DNA from: JACDHG01 sp963811585
GTDB taxonomy: Bacteria; Actinomycetota; Actinomycetes; Propionibacteriales; Nocardioidaceae
Direction: 5' to 3'
Assembly: GCA_963811585.1 (NCBI GenBank)
Contig: CAWERR010000004.1
Location: forward strand, 1-64,000
Length of the DNA: 64,000 nucleotides
Part shown: positions 25,860 through 36,112 of the stretch, piece after piece
Position numbering within the stretch: position 1 is the first letter of the stretch
How the letters are laid out: the number at the start of each line of letters is the position of its first letter
Position numbers and translations under genes: made by a program
The notes under the pieces: model-generated
What the model saw: the letters and a program-made list of their open reading frames with translations, nothing else
Database searches by the model: none
What the model was told of the DNA's origin: nothing

Positions 25860-28800
25860 CTAAGCGGAGCGCAGCGCTCGCGCAGTCGCTGGCTGATCAC
25901 CGTCGAGACGCCGTCGCCGCGCATCGAGACGCCGTACAGCGCGTCGGCGCCCTCCATCGTGCGCTTCTGGTGGGTGATGACGAGCAGCTGTGAGCTTTCG
26001 CGCAGCTCTTCGTAGATCTCCAGCAGTCGCCCGAGGTTGGTGTCGTCGAGCGCCGCCTCGACCTCGTCGAGGATGTAGAACGGCGACGGCCGCGCCTTGA
26101 ACAGCGAGACCAGGAACGCCACCGCGACCAGCGACCGCTCGCCGCCTGACAGCAGCGACAGCCGCTTGATCTTCTTGCCCGGGGGCCGCGCCTCGACCTC
26201 GATACCGGAGTTGAGCAAGTCGTCGGGGTCGTCAGGACGAGCCGCCCCTCGCCGCCAGGGAACAGCCGCGAAAAGACGATCTCGAACTGGTGCGCCACCT
26301 CGGCATACGCCTCCGCGAACACCTGCTCGACACGGCCATCGACCTCCTTCACGATGTCGAGCAGGTCGTTCCTGGTCTTCCTCAGGTCGTCCAGTTGCTC
26401 GGTCAGGAACTTGTGGCGCTCCTCGAGCGCGGAGAACTCCTCCAGCGCGAGGGGGTTGATGCGGCCGAGTTCGGCGAGAGCGCGCTCGGCACTGCGGAGC
26501 CGCTTCTGCTGCTGTCTCGCGGACGTACGGCGCCGGCTCCGGCATTGGGTCGCCCTCGTCGCCGGCGACCACCGGGCTGGGTGGGACGAGCTGGTCAGGG
26601 CCGTAGTCGGCGACCAGCGACTGCAGGTCGAGCCCCAGCTCGTCGAGCGAGCGTTGCTCGAGCTGCTCGATCCGCAGCCGCTGCTCGGCGCGCAGCATCT
26701 CGTCTCGGTGAACCGTGTCGGTCAACTTGGCCAGCTCGACTTCGAGCTCGCGCAAGCCGGAACGGATCTCACCGAGTCGCCGCTCTCGGTCGGCGCGAGA
26801 CTCCTCCACCTGCGTACGTCGTCGGGCCGCCTCACGCCAGTGACCGCTCCAGGGAGGCCAGGACCACGTGGGCGCCCTTGCCCACCGCCTCGGCCACCCT
26901 GGCCTGGCGGATCCGCCGCTCCCGGCGTGCCGCCACCTGCACCCGCGCCAGCCTCTCCTGCTCTGCCGCGCGGGACAGGGCATCGGCGCGTCCGTGCAGG
27001 GCGCGGGCTCGCTCCTCGGCGGTGCGCAGCCCGAGCCGGGCGTCTGTCTCTGCCGACCTGGCGACGCGCGCGGCCTCGGCCAGCCGGTCGCGCACTGTGA
27101 GGTCGGGCTCATCCTCGGTCTGGTGCTCGGCAGCATGGAGTCGGGCTTCGAGCTCGGTGAGTCCGGCGGCGTCGCCGTCCCTCGCCTGCTCTGCGGTAGC
27201 CATGTCTGCACGAATCCGCTCAGCCTCGGCCTTCGCCGCCCGCGCCTGGGAACCGAGCTGACCGAGCTCCTCGGCCACGGCCGCCATCGCGGCATCGGAC
27301 TCATGGAGCTTGGCCAGCGCCACGTCGACGCGGCCCTGCACATCGAGGCGCTCAGCCTCCAGGGTGCTCACCTCAAAACGCAGCCGCTCGCTGGCCGAGC
27401 TGGCTTGCGTGAGAGCCTCGGTCGCCTCGTCGAGCGCGGCCTGCACCTCGATCAGACTCGGCTGCGACGCCGAACCTCCGACGGCATACGCGGCTCCGAT
27501 CACGTCGCCGTCACGGGTCACCGCGACGATGTCGGCGAACTGGTCGACGAGCCGCCGCGCAGCCGTCAAGTCGTCGACGACAGCCGTTTTGAACAGCAGT
27601 CGCCGCAACGCCGGCTGCACCGACGCCGGTGCCTCGACGACATCGACGGCGTACGTCGCACCAACGGGCAGACCGGGCCAGGTGCTGTCGTCGACAACAC
27701 CACCGGCCAGCAGGAGGCTGGCTCGGCCGAGGTCAGCGTCCTTCAAATGCTCGATCGCCCCGACGGCGCCATCGAGGTCCTGCACCGCGACGGCGTCCGC
27801 GGCTGAGCCGAGGGCTGCTGCAACCGCTGCCTCGAAGCCGTGCCGCACGGAGAGCAGCGCGGCCACCGTGCCGAGCAGCCCCGACACCTCGTCAGTCGCC
27901 GCCAGCAAGGCGCCCGCTCCGTCCCTTCGCGCGAGCCCCATCTCGAGGGCCTCTTTGCGCGCGACGAGGGCAGCGCGCTCGCGCTCGGCGTGCTGGGCTT
28001 CCCCGGCGAGCTTGGCGAGCCGGTCTTCGAGGTCCGCGAGAAGCGACGAGGCTCCTTCGTGCTCGGCGTCGAGGCCACGCTCACCGGCATCAAGTCCAGC
28101 GATGCGTGTCTCGAGCGAGGTGAACTCCCGTTGAGCCCGATCGGCGCGGGTGACCGCGCGCTCCAGGGCTTCGGACAGGCGACCGAGCTCGTCGGCGGCG
28201 GCGGCGCCACGGCTCCTGATCGCGTTGACCTGACCGGTGAGCCGCGCCAGGCCCTCTCGTCGGTCGGCGGCCGCGCGAATGACGCCGGCGACCCGCGACT
28301 CCTCGGCGGCGTGGGTCTCCTCGGCTGAGCGACGGGCGTCGACGGCGGCGCTGAGGGCATCGCGCAACTGCACCGTGTCGGAGGTGATCGCCTCCTCGTC
28401 GGCCCGGATCCTCGCCGCCTGGGCCTCGAGCTCGTCGGGATCTTGACCGCGTCGCTCCTCGAGCGGCTCGTCGGCGGCGTTGCGGACCCGCTCCGCTGCC
28501 AGACTCGCCGTGCCGCGGATCCGCTCACGAAGCCCGGACAACGCGAACCAGGTGTCCTGTGCGCGCGTCAGCAGCGGGGCATCGCCGCGAAGCTGCTCCT
28601 CGATCTCGGTTTCGCTGGCCCGTGCGCTCTCGACGGCGTCCTCCGCCGCAACGCGGCGGGCCCGCAGCCCTTCCTCGTCGGCAAGCTCCTGCTGAAGCGA
28701 GTCACGCACACGCACCACGTCATCGGCCAGCAACCTGGCGCGGGCGTCGCGGACGTCCATCTGTACGACGGAGGCCCGTCGCGCCACGTCGGCCTGCCGC

Positions 28801-29417
28801 CCCAGCGGCTTGAGCTGTCGGCGAATCTCGCTCAGCAGATCGCTGAGGCGGGTCAGGTTGCCATCGGTCGCATCGAGCTTGCGCAACGCCTTCTCTTTGC
28901 GCTTGCGGTGCTTGAGCACACCCGCGGCCTCTTCGACGAAGCCACGGCGCTCCTCGGGCGATGCATGCAGGATCGCGTCGAGCTGACCCTGCCCGACGAT
29001 CACGTGCATCTCCCGGCCGATCCCGGAGTCGCTGAGCAACTCCTGGATGTCGAGGAGCCGGCAGGTCTGACCGTTGAGAGCGTACTCGGAGCCGCCACCG
29101 CGGAACATCGTGCGGGAGATCGTCACCTCGGAGTACTCGATCGGCAGGGCACCGTCGGAGTTGTCGATGGTCAACAGCACCTCGGCGCGGCCCAGCGGGG
29201 GGCGTGCCGACGTACCGGCGAAGATGACGTCCTCCATCTTGCCGCCGCGAAGCGACTTCGCGCCCTGCTCGCCCATCACCCAGGCGAGCGCATCCACCAC
29301 GTTGGACTTACCGGACCCGTTGGGGCCGACCACGCACGTGATTCCTGGCTCGAGCTGGAGGGTGGTGCTGGAGGCGAACGACTTGAATCCGCGCAGCGTC
29401 AGGCTCTTGAGGTACAC
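25860..29417 (-). CDS. smc: Chromosome segregation ATPase SMC (C-terminal part frameshifted)
   Basis: Condensin ATPase of about 1180 residues. The N-terminal head has GPNGSGKSNVVDALAWVMGEQG and the Q-loop VGQGQLDAILH. Long coiled coils flank the hinge (DEVSGLLGTVAALLSVRHGFEAA...). The C-terminal head has LSLLSGGERSLVAVAFL (signature) and the Walker B FYILDEVEAALDD. The frame is clean from 29417 to about 26850. Shifts then occur near 26830, 26520, 26230 and at the end. The natural stop is TAG at 25860-25862. Confidence 0.95.
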
Positions 29418-29563
29418 GGTGCTCCTTCGACGTACAAGGGGCTCCTTCAGACGCGTGAAGCGCCTTGGTGGGCCGTGGGGCGTGCCGGGCGTTGGGGAAG
29501 GCCAGCCCGAACACTACCCGGGCATTCCGACCCGTCCGCTCCCCCACGCCGCAACAGTGGTGA

Positions 29564-30031
29564 TCAGAGGGTCAGCTTCATCGAGGTCGACTCGACCCCG
29601 AATCCGAGCGAGTCGTAGAGCGCCCGGGCGCCGTCGTTGTGGCCGAACACGTTCAGACCGATGGCCCTCGCGCCACGCTCACGACATTCCTCGATGCCGG
29701 CTTGCATGATCGCGCGGCCGTAGCCCTTGCGGCGCTGCGACTCGTCCACCGCGAGTGAGTAGACGAACCCCTGAAGGCCGCCCGGCCGCTCACGGAACTC
29801 CAGCCACAGCGTGCCGACCGGCACGTCGTCGACGAAGGCTGTGTAGATCGAATGGTTTTCGGTGGCCAAGCCGTCGGGCAACAGCATGGCGAAGTCATCC
29901 TCGCCACGCTTAGCGGCGTCCTCCGGAGACAGGATTCCGGACTTGACGAACTCTTCGCCGTACTCGCTGACGGCTTGTTGACGCCAGACGTCGTACTCCG
30001 CCGAGGTCATGGGCTCCAAGCGCAAACTCAT
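29564..30031 (-). CDS. GNAT family N-acetyltransferase
   Basis: 155 residues with the GNAT core FVYSLAVDESQRRKGYGRAIMQAGIEE (acetyl-CoA loop RRKGYG) and the C-terminal NVFGHNDGARALYDSLGFGV. A stand-alone cytosolic enzyme; the acceptor is unknown. The 146-bp gap to smc shows no clear motif. Upstream lies a short repeat-rich intergenic region. Confidence 0.88.
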   Translation of the reverse strand: MSLRLEPMTSAEYDVWRQQAVSEYGEEFVKSGILSPEDAAKRGEDDFAMLLPDGLATENHSIYTAFVDDVPVGTLWLEFRERPGGLQGFVYSLAVDESQRRKGYGRAIMQAGIEECRERGARAIGLNVFGHNDGARALYDSLGFGVESTSMKLTL

Positions 30032-30049
30032 CGCCCGAGCCTAGGGCCT

Positions 30050-30142
30050 GGTCTCGACAAGCTCGACCGGCGGAGGTCAGCTCTCGGGCACGACCGGCGG
30101 AGGTCGGCTCGACCTGCGGAGGTCAGGCCGCCGAAGCCTGGA
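30050..30142. repeat. Dispersed GGTCTCGACAAGCTCGACC copy plus short CGGCGGAGGTC repeats
   Basis: An exact copy of the 19-bp element lies at 30050-30068. It is followed by CGACCGGCGGAGGTC-type repeats at roughly 30064, 30091 and 30107, and by GGAGGTCAGGCCGCC twice. The stretch lies between a GNAT gene start and the LVIVD gene stop. Confidence 0.65.
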
Positions 30143-30144
30143 GG

Positions 30145-31698
30145 TCAGGCCGCCAAGTGGGCGGCGCGGCGGCGTAGCACGACCGCAACCGTCAACGAGC
30201 CCAGGACCAACAGTGCGGCGGTGCCGTCGAGTCCCGCCTGGAACGACGGTCCGCTCAGCGGAACTGCACTGTCTGCGCCCTTCCTGCCAGGCAGCGAGAC
30301 CGAGTAGACGTCGATGCCGCGGACCAGATCCACTGTGTACACGATGTTGGACTTGCCGGTGGCCTCACCTTGCCGGTTGCGGGTCGGCGCCCAGTACGCG
30401 TCCCAGACCTCCGAGACGCCCCAGGTCGCGTAGCCGTACTGCTTGAGATTCTGCGGGTCACGCACGTCGATGAGTCTCAGCCCGCCGCCGTACGTCGCCA
30501 GGGCCACGATGCCCGACGGGTGGTAGTCGAACCAATGGGCGGAGCAGAACGCGTGCTGCGGCGGTGAGATGCCGCCACCGCCTTCGGTGACGGGGTTGAT
30601 CTTGTCGAGGGGCTTCACAGCCGCCGGTGTGCCGTCGAGCTTCGTGATCTTCCAGGTCTGGAAGGACCCGGCCGTCGCGCAGTCGGTGTTCTCGTAGTCC
30701 TCTTCGGTGATGAGGGCGACGTTGCCGTTGCTCATCGAGGGGGCACTGGACGGCTTGAACGCACGGGCGTTCGGCCGGTCGGAGTTGTGGTGGATGAAAT
30801 CGTTCCACCCCGGTGCAACCCCGGCGGCACCGGTCGTCGTGACAAGCCGAGGGGCGCGCGGCTTCGACACGTTGAAGACCGAGGTGCCAGCGCCGCCGGT
30901 GTGGAAGCCGTAGCCGGCGGAGTCGAAGTTCCACTTGTGGCCTGCCTCGAGCGGACCACCCGGGCCCGAGGCGGGCGAGCGGAAGCCTTGGACTCCGGCC
31001 GTGCCTGGGTTGGCGTCGACTTCCTTCGGGGTGTTCAGCGACGAGAGGTTCATGATCGAGTAACGGCCGTCGCTTCCGGCGGTGTATGCCGTCGTGCAGT
31101 TGCGGGCATTGACGCAGGCCAAGGTGTGCGTGGACGTCGTGGCGGGTGCGCGCGACCGGATGAACGGGTTCGCCGGGTCGGTCACGTCGATCACGACGAC
31201 CTCGTTGTTGCCGGTGGGGTTGTTGTGCTGGATGTCGCTTGGCGACGCCTGCGTCAGGTCAACTCCGACGAGCACGAAGCGGGTCGTGTGGCCCTGCGCG
31301 TTGGTGCGCTCGCCGTAGTTCATCGCTTCGTTCTCGAAGACGAGCTCGGGCAGCACGCCGGTCAGCTGCGGGCTCAGCGGGTCGCTAACGTCATACACGC
31401 TGATGGAGTCGAGGCTGGAGACGTAGAAGTACGGGGCAGAAGGTGAGAAAACACCCGAGATCGCTGCCGTGTCGGGGAAAGACGACACGAGACTCACGTT
31501 CGGACTGCTGGCGAACGGCACGTTCACGCCCTCGCTGTAGAGGTCGCGCATCTCCTGCATCCGCTCACGGTCACCGTCGTGAGCAGTGGCGGGAAGCGCC
31601 GAAAGCACGGCGAGCGCTCCGGCGGCGGCTCCGGCCACTGCGGTGCGGAAGACCGCTCTCACTGCTGGACGGACTGGTTTGCGGGGGCTCGCCGGCAT
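30145..31698 (-). CDS. Secreted, membrane-anchored LVIVD-repeat protein
   Basis: 517 residues. An N-terminal signal peptide (basic start, then GAAAGALAVLSALPATA-HDG) precedes a beta-propeller made of LVIVD-type blades (VVVIDVTDPANPFIRS, ISVYDVSDPLSPQLTG, LRLIDVRDPQNLKQYG, TSVFNVSKPRAPRLV). The C-terminus has a helix GTAALLVLGSLTVAVVL followed by RRRAAHLAA, so it is held to the membrane facing out. Such proteins resemble choice-of-anchor propellers; no catalytic site is seen. Cysteine pairs (ACVNARNC, DCATAG) fit disulfides outside the cell. Confidence 0.85.
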   Translation of the reverse strand: MPASPRKPVRPAVRAVFRTAVAGAAAGALAVLSALPATAHDGDRERMQEMRDLYSEGVNVPFASSPNVSLVSSFPDTAAISGVFSPSAPYFYVSSLDSISVYDVSDPLSPQLTGVLPELVFENEAMNYGERTNAQGHTTRFVLVGVDLTQASPSDIQHNNPTGNNEVVVIDVTDPANPFIRSRAPATTSTHTLACVNARNCTTAYTAGSDGRYSIMNLSSLNTPKEVDANPGTAGVQGFRSPASGPGGPLEAGHKWNFDSAGYGFHTGGAGTSVFNVSKPRAPRLVTTTGAAGVAPGWNDFIHHNSDRPNARAFKPSSAPSMSNGNVALITEEDYENTDCATAGSFQTWKITKLDGTPAAVKPLDKINPVTEGGGGISPPQHAFCSAHWFDYHPSGIVALATYGGGLRLIDVRDPQNLKQYGYATWGVSEVWDAYWAPTRNRQGEATGKSNIVYTVDLVRGIDVYSVSLPGRKGADSAVPLSGPSFQAGLDGTAALLVLGSLTVAVVLRRRAAHLAA

Positions 31699-31756
31699 GA
31701 ATCCTCCTGATCAGCGGACATCACCGGATCAACGAGACAGCGGGCCAGGGGTCACG

Positions 31757-31775
31757 GGTCTCGGCAAACTCGACC
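31757..31775. repeat. Degenerate copy of the dispersed 19-bp element
   Basis: GGTCTCGGCAAACTCGACC, two mismatches to the copies at 24179 and 30050. It lies in the 158-bp gap upstream of the LVIVD gene, in which nothing else is recognised. Confidence 0.55.
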
Positions 31776-31856
31776 GGCGAAAGGCCGGCGGCGGGCGGCG
31801 GGAACGGCCGACGACGACGGGTCGAAGGCGACCCGTCGGAGCTCGCACAGGGCCAG

Positions 31857-32060
31857 TCAGGCCCGGACCGTTGCGTGGGACTCGATGTGGTCGGGAACCA
31901 TGAGCAGGTCCCCGTCGTGCACCTGAGCGGCAAGCGCGTCGTTCTCAGCCTGGAGCCGGAGCACCATAGCTTCGAGGTCAGCGATCTTGCGGCGTAGGCG
32001 TTGGTTGTCGTCGAGACGACGGTGGTCTGAGGCGACGTACCCAAGGAGAGCCTTGGCCAT
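31857..32060 (-). CDS. Small coiled-coil protein
   Basis: 67 residues from ATG 32060, preceded by GGAGGAAGC. Starts MAKALLGYVASDHRRLDDNQ; then a heptad-patterned helix (LRRKIADLEAMVLRLQAENDALAAQV) and an acidic end. Similar short proteins beginning MAKALLG with a coiled coil occur in many actinobacteria. The role is unknown. The longer ORF to 32150 lacks a ribosome site. Confidence 0.75.
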   Translation of the reverse strand: MAKALLGYVASDHRRLDDNQRLRRKIADLEAMVLRLQAENDALAAQVHDGDLLMVPDHIESHATVRA

Positions 32061-32203
32061 GAATGCTTCCTCCAGGACAACTGTTCGGTCTTCAACGTCG
32101 GCGGGCCGTTGGCCGGCGGCCGGAATGCGCTGCTGCTCCCAGGGTGACACCCGTTCGTCCCCTGGTCAACTGCTGGGAGGGCTCGCGGGCACAATGGGCA
32201 CTG

Positions 32204-32497
32204 ATGACGTCCACGCCCTGGGAGTCCGCCGGATCGCCCGGTGCGGCGCGGCCTCGCCCGGTGGCAGTGCACCCCTGTCAGTCGATCTGCGTGTGGTCGC
32301 CCACCGGCGAGACCTGGCGCGATGACAAAGCTGGCTCGCTGCGCGTGTTCGCCTGCCGCGGATGCAGTTCGGAGTGGGTTCGCACGGAGGGTTGGACCCC
32401 GATCGACCAGGACGGCCAGGTGCCCGACGGGATCGCCGCCGAGCGGGCCGTCACCAGCGCGCCCGGCGCGGCCGCGGCTGGCAACGCGGACAGGTGA
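32204..32497 (+). CDS. Small cysteine-rich (zinc-ribbon-like) protein
   Basis: 97 residues from ATG 32204. Cysteines are arranged as PCQSIC...FACRGCSSEW, which could bind one zinc ion, followed by VRTEGWTPIDQDGQVPDG and an Ala-rich tail. A CACAAT box eight bases before the ATG may be its -10. The last 47 bp overlap the end of mutM on the other strand. The sequence looks like a real conserved protein rather than a shadow, but the family is not named. Confidence 0.6.
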   Translation: MTSTPWESAGSPGAARPRPVAVHPCQSICVWSPTGETWRDDKAGSLRVFACRGCSSEWVRTEGWTPIDQDGQVPDGIAAERAVTSAPGAAAAGNADR

Positions 32498-33303
32498 AGG
32501 ACGAGCGGTTCATGAACGCGTCGCGGCGGATCTGGCGTCCCGCAGCGCGGGCAGGGCTCACCTTCCTGCCCGTAGACGACGAGCGATCGGTCGAAGTAGC
32601 CCGATTCGCCGTTGACGTTGACGTAGAGGGCGTCGAACGACGTACCGCCGAGATCGAGAGCGCGGCCCATCACGGCGCGCACCTCGGCGAGCAGCCGGTC
32701 GACTTCCGCCCGTCGCAACGTCTCGGTCGGGCGGGCGTAGTGCAGCTTGGCCGCCCACAGCGCCTCGTCGGCGTAGATGTTGCCGACACCGGAGATGAGG
32801 GACTGGTCGAGCAGCGCCCGCTTGATGCCCGTACGCCGTCTGCGCACCGCCGCGACGAACCCCGCCTCGTCGAACGCCGGGTCGAGCGGGTCACGAGCGA
32901 TGTGCGCGATCTCGTCGGGAAGCTCGGCGCCGTCGCGGGACACCAAAAGACCGCCGAACATCCGCTGGTCGACGAACCGCAGGTCACGCCCCTCCGACAG
33001 CTCGAACACGACCCGCAGGTGCCGCTCGACGGGAGCCGCGCGCGGCTGGACGAGCAGCTGCCCGCTCATCCCGAGGTGCCCGAGGACGGCATCACCGGAG
33101 TCGAGCGCCAGCCAGAGGTACTTGCCCCGTCGCTGGGCGCCGATGATGCGGCGGTCGGCCAGCTGGGTCTCGAAGTCGGCAACGCCAGCGAGGTGCCGGC
33201 GGACTGGTCGCGGGTGCAGCACACGCACGCGCTCGATGGTGTGGCCCACCACGAAGGACTCGAGGCCGCGGCGTACAACCTCAACCTCGGGCAGCTCAGG
33301 CAC
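32451..33303 (-). CDS. mutM: Formamidopyrimidine-DNA glycosylase MutM (one frameshift)
   Basis: Removes 8-oxoguanine. The start is GTG 33303, because the enzyme needs Pro2-Glu3 right after the initiator (V-PELPEVEVVRRGLE); the ORF that begins four codons earlier would bury it. The lysine region KYLWLALDSG, the H2TH region and LLDQSLISGVGNIYADEALW are present. The C-terminal zinc finger is CPRCGTP in one frame and FMNRSSFTCPRCQPRPRR in another; one extra base near 32534 separates them. The natural stop is at 32451. It follows rnc. Confidence 0.93.
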
Positions 33304-33330
33304 CGGCGGACTCACTCACGGGTGGCCGGC

Positions 33331-34074
33331 TCAGTCGAGGGAGAGCTCGTCGTCGTCGACGACCTTCGGCCGCGCGCCGGTGACGGCGTGTGCGTCACGA
33401 ATGGTCCGCCAGGCCGTCTCGGCCGCCTGCTGCTCGGCTTCCTTCTTGGACCGACCGGTGCCGTGACCGTAGACGCCGTCGCCGACCCGAACCCGGGCGA
33501 CGAAGGTCTTCTCGTGGTCAGGCCCGCTGTCCTCGATGAGGTACTCGGGCACGCCGAGCCCGAGGTCTGCGGACAGCTCTTGCAGGCTGGTCTTCCAGTC
33601 GAGGCCGGCGCCGAGGGCGGCGGCCGCGAGCATCAGCGGGTCGAACAAGCGGTGGATGACATCGCCGGCGACCTCGAAGCCCTGGTCGAGGTAGACGCAC
33701 CGATCAGCGCCTCGACAGCGTCGGACAGGATCGAGGACTTGTCGCGGCCACCGGTCGACTCCTCGCCGCGGCCGAGCATGATGTGTTCGCCGAGGCCGAG
33801 CGTGCGAGCGACCTCGGCAAGGGCGCGGGCGTTGACGACGGCAGCCCGCAGCTTGGCCAGCCGGCCCTCGGACAGGTCGGGATGGGTCAGATACAGCGAC
33901 TCGGTGACGACGACACCGAGCACGGAGTCGCCGAGGAACTCCAGCCGCTCGTTGGTCGGCAGTCCGCCGTTCTCGTACGCGAACGACCGGTGGGTCAGGG
34001 CACGGTTCAACAGCTCGGGGTCGAGATTCGTCAACCCCGATGTCCGCGCACAGCTCGTCACGCGACTCGCTCAC
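33331..34074 (-). CDS. rnc: Ribonuclease III (two frameshifts)
   Basis: Cleaves double-stranded RNA in rRNA and mRNA processing. GTG 34074 gives SESRDELCADIG; a GGGG run that should be GGG (near 34036) shifts the frame to LTNLDPELLNRALTHRSFAYENG. The signature NERLEFLGDSVLG and the second acidic cluster KSSILSDAVEALIGA follow. After a second shift near 33700 the dsRNA-binding domain is read (WKTSLQELSADLG ... GRSKKEAEQQAAETAW). About 247 residues. Confidence 0.93.
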   Translation of the reverse strand: MSESRDELCADIGVDESRPRAVEPCPDPPVVRVRERRTADQRAAGVPRRLRARCRRHRVAVSDPSRPVRGPAGQAAGCRRQRPRPCRGRSHARPRRTHHARPRRGVDRWPRQVLDPVRRCRGADRCVYLDQGFEVAGDVIHRLFDPLMLAAAALGAGLDWKTSLQELSADLGLGVPEYLIEDSGPDHEKTFVARVRVGDGVYGHGTGRSKKEAEQQAAETAWRTIRDAHAVTGARPKVVDDDELSLD

Positions 34075-34100
34075 GGCCGCTTTGTCCACGTCGGCCGCAG

Positions 34101-34286
34101 TCAGAGGACCTGGCGACGGTCGGCGCGAGCGCCGTACTGCCCACACTCTGGGCACGCCCGGTGCGGCAGGTGCTTGGAGCCGCAGGCCGGGTTGGCGCAC
34201 GTCACGAGCGAGGGAGTGACAGCCTTCCACTGGGAACGGCGGTGGCGCGTGTTGCTGCGCGACATCTTCCGCTTCGGAACAGCCAC
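34101..34286 (-). CDS. rpmF: 50S ribosomal protein L32
   Basis: 61 residues, MAVPKRKMSRSNTRHRRSQW, with the zinc-type four cysteines (TCANPACGSK, CPECGQYG). Preceded by a GAGGAG. The canonical DUF177-rpmF-rnc-mutM order is kept. Confidence 0.97.
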   Translation of the reverse strand: MAVPKRKMSRSNTRHRRSQWKAVTPSLVTCANPACGSKHLPHRACPECGQYGARADRRQVL

Positions 34287-34336
34287 GGTTACTCCTCGTC
34301 TCGGCCGGGCGCGGTGGTTGTCGGCGTCGGCTTCGT

Positions 34337-34864
34337 TCAGTGGTCAGGGTGGAGAGTGCGGCCCATCGGGGGTCGACACTCTCGCTCGTGTGTGATGTCC
34401 CGGGATCGTCAGCGAGCCGCGCCCCGCACTCGAGGCACAGCCCCTGACAGTCGGGGGCACACACGGGTTGGAACGGCAGTGCAAGCACTACCGCGTCCCG
34501 CAGAACCGGCTCGAGATCGAGACAACTCACCATCGAGCCGACTGGCTTCGTCCTCCTCGGCGTCGCTTTCGGGATAGACGTACAGCTCCTGGAGCGTCAC
34601 CTCGAGGTCGTCCTCGATCGGCTCCAGGCACCGTGCGCACTCCCCGGAGAGCGTGGCCCACGCCGTCCGGACGCGAGCACCCCCTCCATGACCGCTTCGA
34701 GCCGCAGGTCCAGCTCGACAGGAGATCCTTCGGGGACACCGAAGCAATTCGATACCAAGGTCTGCCGGGGCCGGCACCGAGAGCTCACGGGTCCGCATCG
34801 ATCCGGGTCGTCGTCCGAGCTCATGGGTGTTGATCACGAACGGCGAACGCGGGTCGAGACGCAT
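34337..34864 (-). CDS. DUF177/YceD family protein (frameshifted)
   Basis: Companion of L32, linked to 23S rRNA accumulation in other bacteria. ATG 34864: MRLDPRSPFVINTHELGRRPGS. Later segments in other frames: GVPEGSPVELDLRLEAVMEGV, TLSGECARCLEPIEDDLEVTL, LPFQPVCAPDCQGLCLECGARL (the typical Cys-rich C-terminal motif) and DPRWAALSTL. At least three indels. The stop given is approximate. Confidence 0.88.
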
Positions 34865-34986
34865 CGCACAAACTTCCAGTAGCTTCCGACAGGTGGCAGA
34901 CCACACAGCACTGCCCTCCGGAGAAGGCAGCCACTAAGGGTAACTGGTGTGCCTTGCCAGCCTCAAATCGAGCGATATCCAGCGGG

Positions 34987-35546
34987 TCAGTGATGGCCGG
35001 GGAACCGGAACGGCGGCTCGTCGTCGTTACGCTCCGCGTCATCCAGCTCGTCGAGCCCCGATCTACCGTGCAGCCGGTCCCTGCCTCGCGTGACCGCGTC
35101 GAGCGTCTTGTTGAGGGCGATCTCGAGGTTCGCGAGGCGCTGGTCGACGTACTCGTCCGTCTCGTGGCGTAGCGCTGCTGCGTCGGCGTCGGCGGCGCTG
35201 CGCAGTTGTCTGCCTCGCGCTTGGCGATTTGGTAGACCTCGGTCTCGGAGACCAGCCTCTCGCGTTCGTTGTAGGCCTCGGCGACGATTCGCTCCGCCTC
35301 ATTGCGCGCCTCCTGGACGAGCTGGTCGCGCTCCGAGAAGACCTCGTCTGAAGCGGTGAACGCCTCTGCGAGCGTGGCCTGAAGCTCGTCGATCTGTTCG
35401 AGCAGCTCCGCGCGGTTGACGACCGCCGACTGTGACATCGGCATGGACCGGGCGTCTTCGACGGTCGTGCGAAGCTCCTCGATAGCCTGCGCGACTTCCA
35501 CATGGGCCCTTTCTAGGGATGAGTCAGAACTCTGGTGACGGCTCAT
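34987..35546 (-). CDS. DivIVA-like/SepIVA-type coiled-coil protein (one indel)
   Basis: A predominantly helical protein: NRAELLEQIDELQATLAEAF, EVFSERDQLVQEARNEAERI and NERERLVSETEVYQIAKREAD. After a shift near 35205 it continues with DAAALRHETDEYVDQRLANLEIALNKTL and ends in PFRFPGHH. Proteins of this type between coaD and DUF177 in actinobacteria are linked to cell-wall growth (SepIVA in mycobacteria). ATG 35546 lies four bases after the coaD stop but has no ribosome site. GTG 35501, preceded by AAAGGG, is an alternative start that removes 15 residues. Confidence 0.85.
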
Positions 35547-35549
35547 GGC

Positions 35550-36026
35550 TCAGTCGGCCAGCCGACGCCGCAGCGGTTCGAGGACGTATGACGGTACGAG
35601 GCCCGTCACGTCTCCGCCAAATCGGGCCACTTCCTTGACCAGGCTCGAAGCCACGAAACTCAGTCCTGGCCGAGCCGGGAGGAACACGGTCTCGACCCCC
35701 GCCAGCCGCTCATTCATCTGCGCCATCTGCACCTCGTAGTCGAAGTCGCCCCCGCTGCGTAAACCCTTCACGATCGCCACCGCGTCGTGAGCACGGCAGA
35801 AGTCGACCAGCAGGCCGTCAAACGACGACACCTGCACGTTGTCATGCTCGGAAACGGCTTCGCTCAGCATGCCCAGCCGCTCGTCGAGGGAGAACAGCCC
35901 GGCCTTCGCTTCGTTGACGAGGACGCCGACGACCACCTCGTCGAACAGCCAGGCCGCTCGGGACACGATGTCGAGGTGACCGTTCGTCACGGGGTCGAAC
36001 GACCCGGGATAGACGGCTCTGCGCAT
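35550..36026 (-). CDS. coaD: Phosphopantetheine adenylyltransferase
   Basis: 158 residues. Penultimate coenzyme A step: 4'-phosphopantetheine plus ATP to dephospho-CoA. The nucleotidyltransferase motif YPGSFDPVTNGHLDIV is at the N-terminus; KGLRSGGDFDYEVQMAQMN and FLPARPGLSFVASSLVKEVA are conserved. The frame is clean. Confidence 0.97.
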   Translation of the reverse strand: MRRAVYPGSFDPVTNGHLDIVSRAAWLFDEVVVGVLVNEAKAGLFSLDERLGMLSEAVSEHDNVQVSSFDGLLVDFCRAHDAVAIVKGLRSGGDFDYEVQMAQMNERLAGVETVFLPARPGLSFVASSLVKEVARFGGDVTGLVPSYVLEPLRRRLAD

Positions 36027-36112
36027 CGCTCATACCTCGCTCACATCAGGGCGGCATCGCTCGCCTTGCCCCCGACGAGGCGGCTGGCGACTCGTCGCGT
36101 GCCCGATGTCGG

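Noticed and set aside
18811..26900. Programmed frameshifting as an explanation for split frames
   Set aside because: Shifts occur at many unrelated sites and in both directions, without slippery sequences, in genes not known to use recoding.
32362..34395. 677-residue plus-strand ORF
   Set aside because: Antisense of mutM, rnc and rpmF; its composition is typical of high-GC shadow frames.
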